A DNA stretch of 64,000 nt from Epilithonimonas zeae (GCF_900141765.1 NZ_FSRK01000002.1:372001-436000), one strand, 5' to 3'. Shown: positions 17,646-26,826, numbered from the stretch's first letter. The notes: generated by a model from the sequence alone, not told the origin. Numbers and translations are program-made.

Positions 17646-18457
17646 TGATAGAAGTAAAAGAATTAAGAAAGAGTTTTGAGGAGGTTGAAGTTCTAAAAGG
17701 TATCACCACAACATTTGATACCGGAAAAGTTAATCTTATCATTGGACAAAGTGGATCTGGTAAAACCGTTTTTTTAAAGTCCCTTTTGAATGTTTATGAA
17801 CCATCCAGCGGAGCCATTTTATTTGACGGGCGTGATATTATGACAATGTCGCGAGAAGAGAAACAAGGCTTGCGTTCTGAGATTGGAACCGTTTTTCAGG
17901 GAAGTGCGCTTTTCGATTCTATGACCGTGGAAGAGAATATCAGTTTCCCTTTGGATATGTTCACGAATCTCACTTATCGTGAGAAAAAGAGAAAAGTTCT
18001 GGAAGTAATTGGGAGGGTTAATTTGGATAAAGCCAATAAAAAATATCCGTCAGAAATTTCTGGAGGAATGCAGAAAAGAGTAGCGATTGCAAGAGCAATT
18101 GTGAACAATCCGAAGTATTTATTTTGTGATGAACCCAACTCTGGATTAGATCCGTACACTTCTAATGTTATAGATGATTTACTTTTAGAAATTACTAAAG
18201 AATATAACACCACAACCATCATTAATACACACGATATGAACTCTGTGATGACCATTGGTGAGAAAATCCTTTACCTGAGATTAGGCATCAAAGAATGGGA
18301 AGGCAACAAAGATATATTGGCAACAGCAAAAAATAAAAATCTGATAGATTTCGTTTATTCTTCAGAGCTCTTTAAACAGCTGAGAGAATTTATGTTAGAA
18401 AATAATCAAACAAGTTTAATTAATGATAAACCAGAAGACAATGAAAAAAATAATTAG
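17645..18457 (+). CDS. mlaF: MlaF-type ABC transporter ATP-binding protein
   Basis: 270 aa ATPase. Walker A GQSGSGKTV near residue 36, Q-loop TVFQGSALFDSM, signature ISGGMQKRVAIARA, Walker B YLFCDEPNSGLDP and H-loop NTHDMNSV. The EPNSGLDP form is usual for the Mla/Ttg2 branch. The open frame extends back to 17462, but ATG 17645 is right because MIEVKELRKSFEEVEVLKG is the standard start and it overlaps the MlaE stop. It powers the permease encoded upstream. Its last 17 bp overlap the following outer-membrane protein gene. Confidence 0.95.
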   Translation: MIEVKELRKSFEEVEVLKGITTTFDTGKVNLIIGQSGSGKTVFLKSLLNVYEPSSGAILFDGRDIMTMSREEKQGLRSEIGTVFQGSALFDSMTVEENISFPLDMFTNLTYREKKRKVLEVIGRVNLDKANKKYPSEISGGMQKRVAIARAIVNNPKYLFCDEPNSGLDPYTSNVIDDLLLEITKEYNTTTIINTHDMNSVMTIGEKILYLRLGIKEWEGNKDILATAKNKNLIDFVYSSELFKQLREFMLENNQTSLINDKPEDNEKNN

Positions 18458-19076
18458 CACGATCGGTGTATTAGCAAGTGTATTTGCTTATTCGCAAGTA
18501 ACATTTGGATTGAGAGCAAACGCTTTGTTAGACACATCATCTGCAAGTTGGGAGAACTTCAAAGGATCAATCAACCAAGCAGTAGATACAAAAGGAGATA
18601 ACTCAACAGGTTTTAATGTTGGTTTAGCTGCTAAAATTGACTTCCCCGTTAGTGGATGGTTTGTAATGCCGGAAATCTATTATACTTCTTTCAAAAAAAG
18701 TGTTGAAACTACTGGAGATGTTGAGATAAAAGCGAAAAGTAACCGAATTGATGTGCCTGTTTTAGTAGGTCACAACTTTCTGTTAGGAAAATTAGCGGCT
18801 TTTGTTGGTCCTGTTGCATCTTACAACCTTTCAACAGACAATACTTATGCTGACTTTAAAGAAAATGGAACTAAAGATTTTACTGTAGGTTATCAATTTG
18901 GAGCTCAAGCTACTCTTTCAAAATTTGTAATTAATGCAAGATATGAAGGTGCTTTTTCTAAAGACAGCAGAAAGTTCATCAATACGGTTGCAGATGCTTC
19001 TGGAAACAATACAGAAATCAGATATGATAACCGTCCAAGTATGTTTATCGTAGGTATCGGTTATAACTTCAAATAA
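18441..19076 (+). CDS. Outer-membrane beta-barrel protein (porin family)
   Basis: 211 aa. Signal peptide MKKIISTIGVLASVFAYS followed by a beta-barrel pattern of alternating aromatic and hydrophobic residues, with final strand FIVGIGYNFK ending in aromatic-x-basic as in outer-membrane barrels. ATG 18441 is chosen over the frame start at 18423 because it begins the signal peptide; it overlaps the mlaF end by 17 bp. The location suggests co-expression with the lipid transport pair. No specific function is recognised. A terminator follows. Confidence 0.85.
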   Translation: MKKIISTIGVLASVFAYSQVTFGLRANALLDTSSASWENFKGSINQAVDTKGDNSTGFNVGLAAKIDFPVSGWFVMPEIYYTSFKKSVETTGDVEIKAKSNRIDVPVLVGHNFLLGKLAAFVGPVASYNLSTDNTYADFKENGTKDFTVGYQFGAQATLSKFVINARYEGAFSKDSRKFINTVADASGNNTEIRYDNRPSMFIVGIGYNFK

Positions 19077-19100
19077 TCATCAAACGATTATATAAAATGA

Positions 19101-19131
19101 GAAGGCTGGAAAGTTAATTTCCAGCCTTCTT
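19101..19131 (+). terminator. Strong intrinsic terminator after the mla/porin operon
   Basis: Perfect 12-bp stem GAAGGCTGGAAA 19101-19112 and TTTCCAGCCTTC 19118-19129 with a 5-base loop GTTAA, then TTC and AT-rich sequence. Confidence 0.8.
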
Positions 19132-19266
19132 CATATATAGACCTTAAAAATTCACAAATTCAATTCTTTGTGAGAAATTGATTTTGTTATACAAAAGTAA
19201 AGGCTATCAATGTAATTTCTTTTAACGCAATAAACAAAAAATAGAACAATATTAATATGTTTTGTT

Positions 19267-19274
19267 TATTTTTG
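19267..19274 (+). promoter_or_regulatory. -7 box for the AraC gene at 19297
   Basis: TATTTTTG fits the Bacteroidetes -7 consensus TAnnTTTG and lies 22 bp before the ATG. No good -33 TTTG at the expected distance. The rest of the 220-bp gap holds only the terminator above. Confidence 0.4.
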
Positions 19275-19296
19275 TTTCATAATAACATTAACTGGA

Positions 19297-20142
19297 ATGA
19301 AAGTTATTCTTGAACATATTTCTCCGGATGAAAACAGTTCTTTCAAAGTACTGCATATTAAAGATGTTCCAATCTCTGAATTGAACTGGAAATACCATTA
19401 TCATTCTGAGATTGAGATAGTTTGTGTTCTTCACGGAAAAGGAACTAGACACGTTGGTTACCACAAAAGCCATTTTGAAGATGGTGCTTTGGCTGTGATA
19501 GGTTCCAATATTCCACATTCTGGATTTGGGTTAAATGCTACTGATCCGCACGAAGAAATCGTAGTTTTGTTCAAAGAAGAGATACTGTCATTACCAGAGG
19601 GGGAAACTGATGCTAATTCAATCAAGAAATTGTTGGAACTATCCAGATATGGCGTTCTGTTTTCTTCTGAAGTTAAAATGCAAATCATTCCAAAACTTAA
19701 AAAACTCGCTGCATCAGAAGGTTATACCAAGTATCTGTTGCTTCTCGAGATTCTCTTTGAACTCTCCAAAACCGAAGATTTTGAATTGATGAATACCGAA
19801 GTGATGCCTTACACCATCGTTTCCAGAAACCGGACAAGGTTGGAAGCGGTTTTCACCTACGTGGAAAATGGTTATCAGAATGAGATTGATATTATGCAGG
19901 CAGCAGACTTGGCAAATCTTACAAAACCGGCTTTCTGTAATTTCTTCAAAAAAGCAACATCATTAACGTTTGTAGAGTTTGTCAATCGATATAGAATTGA
20001 TAAGGCTTGTATTCTTTTATCCCAAGAAAAAAGCATAGCAGAAAGCTGCTATGCTACAGGTTTTAATAATATTACTTACTTTAATAAGACCTTTAAGAAA
20101 TATACCAAGACAACGCCTGGACAATTTATCAGAAATCTGTGA
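19297..20142 (+). CDS. AraC family transcriptional regulator with cupin-like sensor domain
   Basis: 281 aa. The N-terminal half is a cupin-like ligand-binding domain: WKYHYHSEIEIVCVLHGKG with metal-binding-type histidines, then IGSNIPHSG. The C-terminal about 100 residues are a double helix-turn-helix of AraC type: MQAADLANLTKPAFCNFFKK for the first HTH and IAESCYATGFNNITYFNKTF for the second, ending with TTPGQFIRNL. It probably responds to a small carbohydrate-like molecule, by family. Single gene with its own promoter; its target is not evident nearby. Confidence 0.9.
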   Translation: MKVILEHISPDENSSFKVLHIKDVPISELNWKYHYHSEIEIVCVLHGKGTRHVGYHKSHFEDGALAVIGSNIPHSGFGLNATDPHEEIVVLFKEEILSLPEGETDANSIKKLLELSRYGVLFSSEVKMQIIPKLKKLAASEGYTKYLLLLEILFELSKTEDFELMNTEVMPYTIVSRNRTRLEAVFTYVENGYQNEIDIMQAADLANLTKPAFCNFFKKATSLTFVEFVNRYRIDKACILLSQEKSIAESCYATGFNNITYFNKTFKKYTKTTPGQFIRNL

Positions 20143-20144
20143 TT

Positions 20145-20414
20145 TTAAAGATTTCCGTTATTAAGATTTTCACTTTTTTGTCTCTCCAATTCCGCTTTTT
20201 CTTTTTGTAAAAGCTTGAATTCTTGTTGAATTTTGGCTTGCTTTACCGCATTACCCTTGCTTACATAACCAACTAATCCTCCGATAATTAATCCGATTCC
20301 AATCCCACAAAGTGATCCGTAAACGACTCTTAGGTCAACTGCCATATCATTTAAATAAAATAGCAGTGCGCCTAATCCGAATAAAATAATTCCAATAACT
20401 ACTAAACTTCTCAT
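20145..20414 (-). CDS. Small membrane protein with coiled-coil tail
   Basis: 89 aa, not a recognised family. Two hydrophobic segments: VVIGIILFGLGALLFYL and VYGSLCGIGIGLIIGGLVGYV, the second with a GxxxG-rich glycine-zipper pattern. A hydrophilic helical tail rich in Lys, Glu and Gln (QQEFKLLQKEKAELERQK) follows. Convergent with the AraC gene, separated by 2 bp, and shortly downstream of the M48 protease gene on the same strand. Confidence 0.65.
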   Translation of the reverse strand: MRSLVVIGIILFGLGALLFYLNDMAVDLRVVYGSLCGIGIGLIIGGLVGYVSKGNAVKQAKIQQEFKLLQKEKAELERQKSENLNNGNL

Positions 20415-20449
20415 AGTTTTAAATTTTATCTAAATTAACTAAAAAAAGT

Positions 20450-21256
20450 TTACAATTTTCCTCCGGCTGCTTTATAATATTCCAGTGCTTTTGGCATATC
20501 AGCATTTAGGTCAGCTATTCTGTTTTGTGGATTCGGGTGAGTGGATAAGAATTCCGGTTGTCTGCTACCAGTAGAAGAGGCTTCCATTCTTTGCCAGAAA
20601 GCCGTCGCAGTTCTTGGATCGTAACCAGCCATGGCCATTAGTTGCAATCCCATTTCGTCTGCCTCAGATTCCTGTTTTCTTCCGTAAGCTAAAAGTCCAA
20701 CTTGAGCTCCGATTGGATAAACTTTTTCAAAAACGCCTGCCCATTGGCTGTTAGACATTGTTCCGCCTAAAAGACTTCCGCCATATTGAGCCAGCATCGC
20801 CTGCGAAATTCTTTCGTTTCCGTGTCCAGCCAAAGCGTGAGAAACTTCGTGCCCCATTACCACGGCAACACCATTATCATCTTTACACACAGGCATAATT
20901 CCGGTATAAAAAGCTACTTTTCCACCAGGCATACACCAAGCATTCAGTTGACTGTCTTGAATCAAATTAAATTCCCAATTATACCCAGTCAAAGCAGACT
21001 CACGACCGATTTGCTTATAATAAGCATAAGCCGCATTTTTAATTCTGGCACCAACATTTTTTATCCGGTTAGCATCTGCCGTTCCGGTTACAACTTTTGC
21101 TTTGGAAAGTGTTGTCTTATATTCTGATGCAGCAGCAGTTGCGATTTCAGAATTATTAGCAATCTGGATAGATGATCTACCTGTAATTGGGTTAGTGACA
21201 CAAGCAGTAATTCCTAGTGTCGCAATTACAAAAGCTGAAGTTTTTAAAATTTTCAT
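20450..21256 (-). CDS. M48 family metalloprotease lipoprotein (LoiP/BepA-like)
   Basis: 268 aa. Signal ending in a lipobox (ATLGITAC at about residue 19). The zinc site is VVMGHEVSHALAGHG near residue 132, HEXXH, with the third ligand region ESEADEMGLQLMAMAGYDP. The end SRQPEFLSTHPNPQNRIADL is typical of this family. It would degrade misfolded envelope proteins on the periplasmic side of a membrane. The 35-bp gap to the small membrane protein suggests co-transcription. Confidence 0.92.
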   Translation of the reverse strand: MKILKTSAFVIATLGITACVTNPITGRSSIQIANNSEIATAAASEYKTTLSKAKVVTGTADANRIKNVGARIKNAAYAYYKQIGRESALTGYNWEFNLIQDSQLNAWCMPGGKVAFYTGIMPVCKDDNGVAVVMGHEVSHALAGHGNERISQAMLAQYGGSLLGGTMSNSQWAGVFEKVYPIGAQVGLLAYGRKQESEADEMGLQLMAMAGYDPRTATAFWQRMEASSTGSRQPEFLSTHPNPQNRIADLNADMPKALEYYKAAGGKL

Positions 21257-21297
21257 CGTTTATTTTTTAAATGTTTTACAAGTTTTATTCCAAAGAT

Positions 21298-22353
21298 TTA
21301 CTCTTTATTCAGGAATGCATCCCAGCCTTGTGCTGTAAACGGAATCAATTGATTTGAACCTCTTGCTACCAAGAAACTGCCTTGTGCTTCTTCAGTTGCA
21401 TGACCGATGATAGTAAAGTCTGGATGATTCTTAATTTTATCGAAGTCGGAAGGCGCGATTGTGAACAATAGCTCATAATCCTCTCCACCATTAAGTGCTG
21501 CCATTGCAGGATTAAGATTCAATTCGTCTGCTGTATGGATTGTAGATTCATCCATCGGTAATTTCTCTTCATAAACATTGAAGCCGACTTTAGATTGATC
21601 AGAAAGATGCAAGATCTCAGAAGCCAATCCATCAGAAACATCAATCATAGAAGTAGGTAAAATATCCAATTCTTCCAGTTTTTTCTTGATATCTGTTCTT
21701 GCTTCTGGTTTCAATTGTCTTTCGAGGATATAATCATAACCCTCCATTTCAGGTTGCATATTGGGGTTTGCCAAATAAACGGAGTGTTCTCTTTCCAAAA
21801 TCTGAAGACCAAGATAAGCACCACCCAAATCTCCAGTTACAACTAAAAGATCATTCGGTTTTGCACCATTTCTTTTAATGATTTTTTCTTCATTTTCAAG
21901 ACCAATCGCCGTAACGCTAATCACTAAACCAGCGTTGGAACTCGTTGTATCTCCGCCAATTAAATCCACTTTGTATCTGTTGCAAGCCAAAGCAATTCCG
22001 GCATAGATTTCTTCCAAAGCTTCAACTGGAAAACGATTGGAAACCGCAACGGAAACCAGAATTTGAGTTGGTGTTGCATTCATCGCAGCAATATCGCTGA
22101 GGTTGACAACAACAGCCTTATAACCCAAATGTTTCAAAGGAACGTAACCAAGATTGAAATGAACACCTTCCGCCAACATATCTGTTGAAACAATTACTTT
22201 TTGATTTTCAGAATCGATGACAGCAGCGTCGTCACCAATAGAAACTTTGGTCGAGGTTTGAACAACAGGGAAATTCTCTGTCAAATGTTTTATTAGACCA
22301 AATTCTCCAAATTTGGAAATAGGCGTTAATTCTTGAGATTTATCTTCTAACAT
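21298..22353 (-). CDS. thiL: Thiamine-monophosphate kinase
   Basis: 351 aa. Phosphorylates thiamine monophosphate to thiamine diphosphate with ATP, cytoplasmic. AIR-synthase/PurM-like fold, with GEFGLIKHL at the N-terminus, VSIGDDAAVID for Mg-ATP binding near residue 40, DLIGGDTTSS near 135, VTGDLGGAYLGL, MIDVSDGLASEILHL and ALNGGEDYELLFT. All conserved motifs are present and the length is normal. Lies 11 bp after the thioesterase on the same strand. Confidence 0.97.
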   Translation of the reverse strand: MLEDKSQELTPISKFGEFGLIKHLTENFPVVQTSTKVSIGDDAAVIDSENQKVIVSTDMLAEGVHFNLGYVPLKHLGYKAVVVNLSDIAAMNATPTQILVSVAVSNRFPVEALEEIYAGIALACNRYKVDLIGGDTTSSNAGLVISVTAIGLENEEKIIKRNGAKPNDLLVVTGDLGGAYLGLQILEREHSVYLANPNMQPEMEGYDYILERQLKPEARTDIKKKLEELDILPTSMIDVSDGLASEILHLSDQSKVGFNVYEEKLPMDESTIHTADELNLNPAMAALNGGEDYELLFTIAPSDFDKIKNHPDFTIIGHATEEAQGSFLVARGSNQLIPFTAQGWDAFLNKE

Positions 22354-22364
22354 AATTTTTCTAA

Positions 22365-22862
22365 TTAATTTTCAAAAATGGATGCATTAACATTTTCTGG
22401 TCGGAACGGTAATGTTTTCAAATATTCTCTTGTGATGGTTTGCACATTTTCAGATTTGTATTCGTTCATCACTTCCATTATATCATCTGGCGGCGTTGTC
22501 GTTTTTCTTAACATCATATCAATCCAAACGCCTGTTGCTTCGGCTGTCGCACAGTGCGTTCCGTCTGGCAGATAAAATTTGTGAACGAATTGATAAATTG
22601 ATCCGTCTTCAGACAAAGCAGCAACTTCCAGGGCTACAAAAACTGTTTGATCCGCATAGATTTCTTTGAAGAAAGAATAGCGTTCGTGCAACATTACCGG
22701 ACCTACACCCCAACGGTTCAGTTGAGTCAATCCGATTTTGTTTTTATTGAGGAAAGCCATTCTTGTTTGTGAACAATAATCAACATAGGTTGAATTTCCA
22801 AGATGACGATTCGCATCAATATCACTCCATCTCACTTCAAATTTATGGTAATAAACAGACAT
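22365..22862 (-). CDS. Acyl-CoA thioesterase (4HBT hot-dog family)
   Basis: 165 aa. Hot-dog fold thioesterase, N-terminal signature FEVRWSDIDANRHLGNSTYVDYC with the catalytic Asp in SDID. It hydrolyses acyl-CoA (or acyl-ACP) substrates; substrate unknown. ATG 22862 is chosen over TTG 22871. It probably forms an operon with thiL. The upstream region is shared with the divergent oxidoreductase gene. Confidence 0.88.
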   Translation of the reverse strand: MSVYYHKFEVRWSDIDANRHLGNSTYVDYCSQTRMAFLNKNKIGLTQLNRWGVGPVMLHERYSFFKEIYADQTVFVALEVAALSEDGSIYQFVHKFYLPDGTHCATAEATGVWIDMMLRKTTTPPDDIMEVMNEYKSENVQTITREYLKTLPFRPENVNASIFEN

Positions 22863-22896
22863 TTTTTTCAATTTTAATATTCTTCAAAATTAACCA

Positions 22897-22926
22897 TTTG
22901 AGGTGGATATTAAAAATGTAATTTTG
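22897..22926 (+). promoter_or_regulatory. Bacteroidetes-type promoter for the FAD oxidoreductase gene
   Basis: TTTG 22897-22900 as -33 and TAATTTTG 22919-22926 as -7, 18 bases between them. It points to the gene at 23036. Confidence 0.5.
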
Positions 22927-22941
22927 TGCATCGAATATAAA

Positions 22942-23016
22942 GTGTCGAAGACGCGATATGTTGGTAAAAAATATATTACCATATCAAGTAGAGCTCCGAA
23001 GGAGCGACATATCGGT
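22942..23016. repeat. Two-unit palindromic dispersed repeat
   Basis: Two 24-base units, 22942-22965 and 22993-23016, each made of a short hairpin with GAA(G) loop (GTGTCGAAGACGC; GCTCCGAAGGAGC) followed by CGAYATRTYGGT. The same unit occurs twice, inverted, at 36900-36923 and 36948-36971. The spacing between units is nearly equal (51 and 48 bp). Confidence 0.7.
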
Positions 23017-23035
23017 TTCATAGAAATTAAAATTG

Positions 23036-24247
23036 ATGTCAAAGAAGAAAAGAATAATTATCATTGGCGGTGGAGCAGCGGGTTTTTTCACGGCAGCCAA
23101 TCTTGACGAGGAAAAATTCTATGTCACAATTCTAGAGCAAAACTCTGATGTTTTGCAAAAAGTGAAAATCTCCGGCGGCGGAAGATGCAACGTGACGCAC
23201 GCTTGTTTTGACCCAAGAGAGTTGACTCAATTTTATCCTAGAGGCAATCGGGAATTGCTCAGCGTTTTTACCAAATTCCAGCCAGGCGATACAATGGATT
23301 GGTTCGAATCCAGAAATGTACCTTTGAAAATCGAAAAAGATAACAGGATTTTCCCTGAATCCGATTCTTCGCAAAGTATTATGAATGCTTTGATCAATGA
23401 AGTTCGAAATAAAAATTTTGAAGTTAAAAATCAGGTTTCTGTTACCGAAATTATCAAGGAAAATGAAACTTATTTAATTAAAACAAAACAAGGAGATTTC
23501 ATAGCCGATATTGTGATTTACACAACCGGAAGCTCGCCAAAGTCTTTGAAAATTATTGAGAATCTTGGACACAAAATTGTGGAACAGGTTCCATCGTTAT
23601 TCACATTCAATATCAAAAATAATTTGTTGAAAGACCTGCCAGGAACAAGTTTTGAAAATGCAGAAATCAGAATTCCGAGTTTGAAAACGGAAGAATCCGG
23701 ACCATTGTTGATTACACATTGGGGACTTTCTGGTCCTGCGGTTTTGAAAATTTCGGCTTGGGAAGCCAGAACTTTAGCAAAGTTGAAATATCAGTTTGAA
23801 ATTGAAGTTAATTTCATTTCGAAACCAATTTCTGATGCAGAGGAAGAATTAAAAGAATTCAAAAATCAAAATCCTAAAAGATCTATCGGACAATCGAAAA
23901 TATTTGATGTGACGAATCGTTTTTGGAGTAAAATTCTGGAAATCAATCAAATTAATCCCGAAAAGCAAATTGCTAATCTTTCCGGTAAAGAAATGGCTTT
24001 GATTCTTGAAAATCTTTGTCAGAAAAAATTATTGGTTACAGGCAAGTCAACTTTCAAAGATGAGTTTGTAACTGCAGGAGGTGTTGACCTAAAGGAAGTT
24101 AACTTTAAAAATATGTCTTCCAAAATTTTGCCTGATTTTTATATTTCTGGCGAAGTTCTTGATATAGATGCAGTTACGGGTGGTTTTAATTTCCAAGCCT
24201 GTTGGAGTGAAGCTTGGTTGATTTCTCAACATCTGAACGCTTTGTAA
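23036..24247 (+). CDS. BaiN/HI0933-like NAD(P)/FAD-dependent oxidoreductase
   Basis: 403 aa flavoprotein. Dinucleotide fold RIIIIGGGAAGFFTAA near residue 5, family motifs GGGRCNVTHACFDP near 45, HWGLSGPAVLKISAW near 223 and TAGGVDLKEVNFKNM followed by LYISGEVLDIDAVTGGFN-like text near the C-terminus. ATG 23036 is used; the open frame begins 3 bases earlier with TTG. Substrate unknown for most of this family. It may bind FAD with a reductase-type role in the cytoplasm. Confidence 0.93.
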   Translation: MSKKKRIIIIGGGAAGFFTAANLDEEKFYVTILEQNSDVLQKVKISGGGRCNVTHACFDPRELTQFYPRGNRELLSVFTKFQPGDTMDWFESRNVPLKIEKDNRIFPESDSSQSIMNALINEVRNKNFEVKNQVSVTEIIKENETYLIKTKQGDFIADIVIYTTGSSPKSLKIIENLGHKIVEQVPSLFTFNIKNNLLKDLPGTSFENAEIRIPSLKTEESGPLLITHWGLSGPAVLKISAWEARTLAKLKYQFEIEVNFISKPISDAEEELKEFKNQNPKRSIGQSKIFDVTNRFWSKILEINQINPEKQIANLSGKEMALILENLCQKKLLVTGKSTFKDEFVTAGGVDLKEVNFKNMSSKILPDFYISGEVLDIDAVTGGFNFQACWSEAWLISQHLNAL

Positions 24248-24284
24248 CGAAATCTTTTATTAAATTTGAAAAATAAATTTGAAA

Positions 24285-24617
24285 ATGAAATATTCAAAAA
24301 ATGTTCTGAAAACACTTCTGTTAGCCGTGTTTTTTTTAATGGTTTCTTGTAAGACGACTGTTGTATCTCCAAACAAACCGATGTACGACAATACGTTAGA
24401 ACTTTACAAAAAATACTCTATCCAAACCAAAGATGCCAAGACTCAGAAAATCGAAGTTTTGAAAGTAGATGCCACCAAAATATATGGAAAAAATAAAGCC
24501 GGAGAAATGGTTGAAATTGAAAGAAGCGAAGTGCGTGAAATCAAAAAACCAGATGTTTTAGCATCCATTGCTATTGTTGTAGCAGCGGTTGCAGCCGTTA
24601 TTTTTGTTCCGATTTAA
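24285..24617 (+). CDS. Small lipoprotein with C-terminal hydrophobic segment
   Basis: 110 aa. The signal peptide ends with a lipobox-like LMVSC at about residue 22, and the C-terminus has a hydrophobic run ASIAIVVAAVAAVIFVPI. Between them is a short KIYGKNKAGEMVEIERSEV segment that reads like a small beta-rich domain. ATG 24285 follows TTG 24279 in the same frame. No family recognised. It resembles the 172-aa lipoprotein at 32720 in layout only (lipid at one end, hydrophobic segment at the other). Confidence 0.6.
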   Translation: MKYSKNVLKTLLLAVFFLMVSCKTTVVSPNKPMYDNTLELYKKYSIQTKDAKTQKIEVLKVDATKIYGKNKAGEMVEIERSEVREIKKPDVLASIAIVVAAVAAVIFVPI

Positions 24618-24622
24618 AAAAA

Positions 24623-25258
24623 ATGCTTGGTTTAGCAAAATCCAAGAATTTTATCTTAAAAATAATTGTTGCAATTACTTTTATTTATTTTTTTTGGCTG
24701 ATGCTGAACATTACTTTAGATTATGTTCCGATAGCTTCTGATGTTAGTTTCTTAATGATCAAACAGACAGAAGTTACTTCCCGACCGGCATATCTCCCTA
24801 TTTTTTACATACACGTATACAGCAGTATTTTCGCTTTGTTGGCAGGATTTATTGCTGTTTTTTTTGATAAAAATTTAAAATACCTTCATCGTTTTTCTGG
24901 TAGAATTTATGTTTTTGTAACGCTGATTTTTTCCTCTTTATCAGGAATTTATATTGGCATTTTTGCCAACGGCGGATGGACAGCAAAAGTCTCGTTTGTT
25001 TTGCTTGGGATTCTTTGGTTTTATACGACCTACAAATCTTATTCAGAAATTCGGGAAAAGAATATTGTCCAGCACAAATTCTGGATGTGGCGAAGTTATG
25101 CTTTGGCGGTTTCTGCCATCACTTTGAGGATGTGGAAAGTTATTTTAGTATATTTATTCCAGCCCAATCCAATGGACGTTTATCAGGTTATTGCTTGGCT
25201 TGGATGGATTCCGAATTTGTTATTAGTAGAATATTTAATCAAAAAACAAAACCGATGA
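24623..25258 (+). CDS. DUF2306-type membrane protein
   Basis: 211 aa with about six hydrophobic helices. Conserved features are HVYSSIFALLAGFIAVF, LHRFSGRIYVFVTLIFS with a likely metal- or heme-relevant His, and QHKFWMWRSYALAVSAITLR. This pattern fits DUF2306 membrane proteins of unknown function. Starts 6 bp after the lipoprotein gene and overlaps the next gene by ATGA, so the three genes 24285-26181 are probably one operon. Confidence 0.75.
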   Translation: MLGLAKSKNFILKIIVAITFIYFFWLMLNITLDYVPIASDVSFLMIKQTEVTSRPAYLPIFYIHVYSSIFALLAGFIAVFFDKNLKYLHRFSGRIYVFVTLIFSSLSGIYIGIFANGGWTAKVSFVLLGILWFYTTYKSYSEIREKNIVQHKFWMWRSYALAVSAITLRMWKVILVYLFQPNPMDVYQVIAWLGWIPNLLLVEYLIKKQNR

Positions 25259-26181
25259 AAAGCTTAAATCTAATTTTCGCAAGTGTAATTTTGGCAACCT
25301 CTGTTATTTCCTGTAAAAAAGACACGAAATCCGAAGAAAAAACAAAAACGGATTCTTTGGCTTCTAAAAAAGAAGTGGAGCAGGAATTTCATAAAGATTG
25401 GTACGGAATCTACACCGGAGATTTCAACTCAAAACCAATTACAACGGAGTACGGTAATCAAATTGAAGAGTACAAAAAGATATCAGTCAAAATTAATAGA
25501 ATCACAAAAGACAGCGTTTATGGTTATTCTGTTGTGAATGGCAATCAAAGACCTTTGCGTGGCATTCTGAATGGAAATACTTTGGGTCTTGTCTTAGATG
25601 AACCTGGAAGTGATAAATCGGATGGGCGTTTTCAATTGAAAATCAAGCAAGACAGTTTGGTTGGAGATTGGTCTGCTTACAACAAATCTGATGTGAAATC
25701 GCCAGAGAAAACCGTAAAGCTTATAAGAAAAGAGTTTGCCTACAATCCAAATTTTATGCTTTCTAAAAAAAGTTATGAAGAAAGTGATTACGAAAATCCC
25801 GTAGATTGGAACGGTGGAAAAGTGAAAACGGAATCTTATGTGAATGATGAAGGTAAAACAGAAACTTACGAAAATACATTCTACCGAAGTGCTTCCGAGA
25901 AGGTTTTTGTCATTAATGCCTCCAAACAAAAATTAGCTGAAAAAGATTTGAAAAACCTTCGCAAATTAGATCTTCAGATTATCAGAAATACCGTTTTTGC
26001 GCGCCATGGTTATTCTTTCAAAAAAGCAACTTACCGCCAATTTTTCGAGAATACAGATTGGTATGTTCCTGTTTCCAGCAATGTAGATGCTGAACTTTCA
26101 CCTTTGGAAAAGGAAAATGTTGCTCTTCTTGCCCGCTTGGAAAAATATGCTGAAGATCATTACGATACTTTTGGACGATAG
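25255..26181 (+). CDS. YARHG-domain lipoprotein
   Basis: 308 aa. Lipobox SVISC at about residue 20 followed by charged KKDTKSEEK linker. The middle domain reads as a beta-rich unit (WYGIYTGDF, GILNGNTLGLVL). The C-terminal domain has the YARHG signature as NTVFARHGYSFK plus YRQFFENTDWYVP, near residues 245-275. YARHG domains are extracellular and of unknown function. ATG 25255 overlaps the DUF2306 stop (ATGA). The frame continues upstream to 24976 but that is a shadow of the DUF2306 gene. Confidence 0.85.
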   Translation: MKSLNLIFASVILATSVISCKKDTKSEEKTKTDSLASKKEVEQEFHKDWYGIYTGDFNSKPITTEYGNQIEEYKKISVKINRITKDSVYGYSVVNGNQRPLRGILNGNTLGLVLDEPGSDKSDGRFQLKIKQDSLVGDWSAYNKSDVKSPEKTVKLIRKEFAYNPNFMLSKKSYEESDYENPVDWNGGKVKTESYVNDEGKTETYENTFYRSASEKVFVINASKQKLAEKDLKNLRKLDLQIIRNTVFARHGYSFKKATYRQFFENTDWYVPVSSNVDAELSPLEKENVALLARLEKYAEDHYDTFGR

Positions 26182-26213
26182 AATTTTTTAGTAAAATATT
26201 GTTTTTTGATGAA

Positions 26214-26825
26214 ATGATGAAAAAGTACCAAATCCGGTTTTTGTTTTTTCTCATCGTAAATTGTTTATATTTAGGCTCTTGTAAAAAACAGTCAGAAGAT
26301 CCCTTCCTGAACAAGCTGTTCATTTCCAAATATACGCACGACACCATTTGGACTGTAAATATGGTTGATAATGTCGATATTATAAACAATCTCACAAAAG
26401 AGCTTGAAAAAAATGATTTTTCAATTTACGCATATAAAGTGGAAGAAGACAAACCAGAATATAGTTTTGTGTCGGATTGCGATAAGCAGATACAGTATGA
26501 CCTCGAAAAGACAGGAATGCGCTCTTATTCTATAAAAAGCAATTTGGAAAGCGTACGATACAAGAGACGAGATTATTCTAATAAGAAATTCAGACGCTAC
26601 AATTATGAATTCAATGTGTCTGTTTACGAATTTGAAAACGAAAAAGTTGCTAGTAATCAATTTGAAATATTAGAAAATGCAAGCAATTCTGGTCAAGGCT
26701 ATTGCAATAAAATCTTCAACACAAAATTTGTTCTCAAAAAAAATGAAATATTCGAGTTCTCAACTATGGATGAAAAATCTCTGAATGCAATGCGCAATTA
26801 TGCTTATTTCATTAAAAATCAATAA
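26214..26825 (+). CDS. Hypothetical lipoprotein
   Basis: 203 aa. MMKKYQIRFLFFLIVNCLYLGSC gives a lipoprotein signal with Cys near residue 22, then a hydrophilic body rich in Asn, Lys and Glu. No family recognised. It contains a repeated aromatic pattern (KFRRYNYEFNVSVYEFENE) consistent with a small beta-rich fold. Start at the ATGATG 26214/26217; an upstream TTG (26199) is less likely. Lies 33 bp after the YARHG gene; the next gene is convergent. Confidence 0.65.
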   Translation: MMKKYQIRFLFFLIVNCLYLGSCKKQSEDPFLNKLFISKYTHDTIWTVNMVDNVDIINNLTKELEKNDFSIYAYKVEEDKPEYSFVSDCDKQIQYDLEKTGMRSYSIKSNLESVRYKRRDYSNKKFRRYNYEFNVSVYEFENEKVASNQFEILENASNSGQGYCNKIFNTKFVLKKNEIFEFSTMDEKSLNAMRNYAYFIKNQ

Positions 26826-26826
26826 T

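Noticed and set aside
24976-25254. Upstream extension of the YARHG lipoprotein
   Set aside because: It is an out-of-frame shadow of the DUF2306 gene; the lipoprotein signal starts at 25255.
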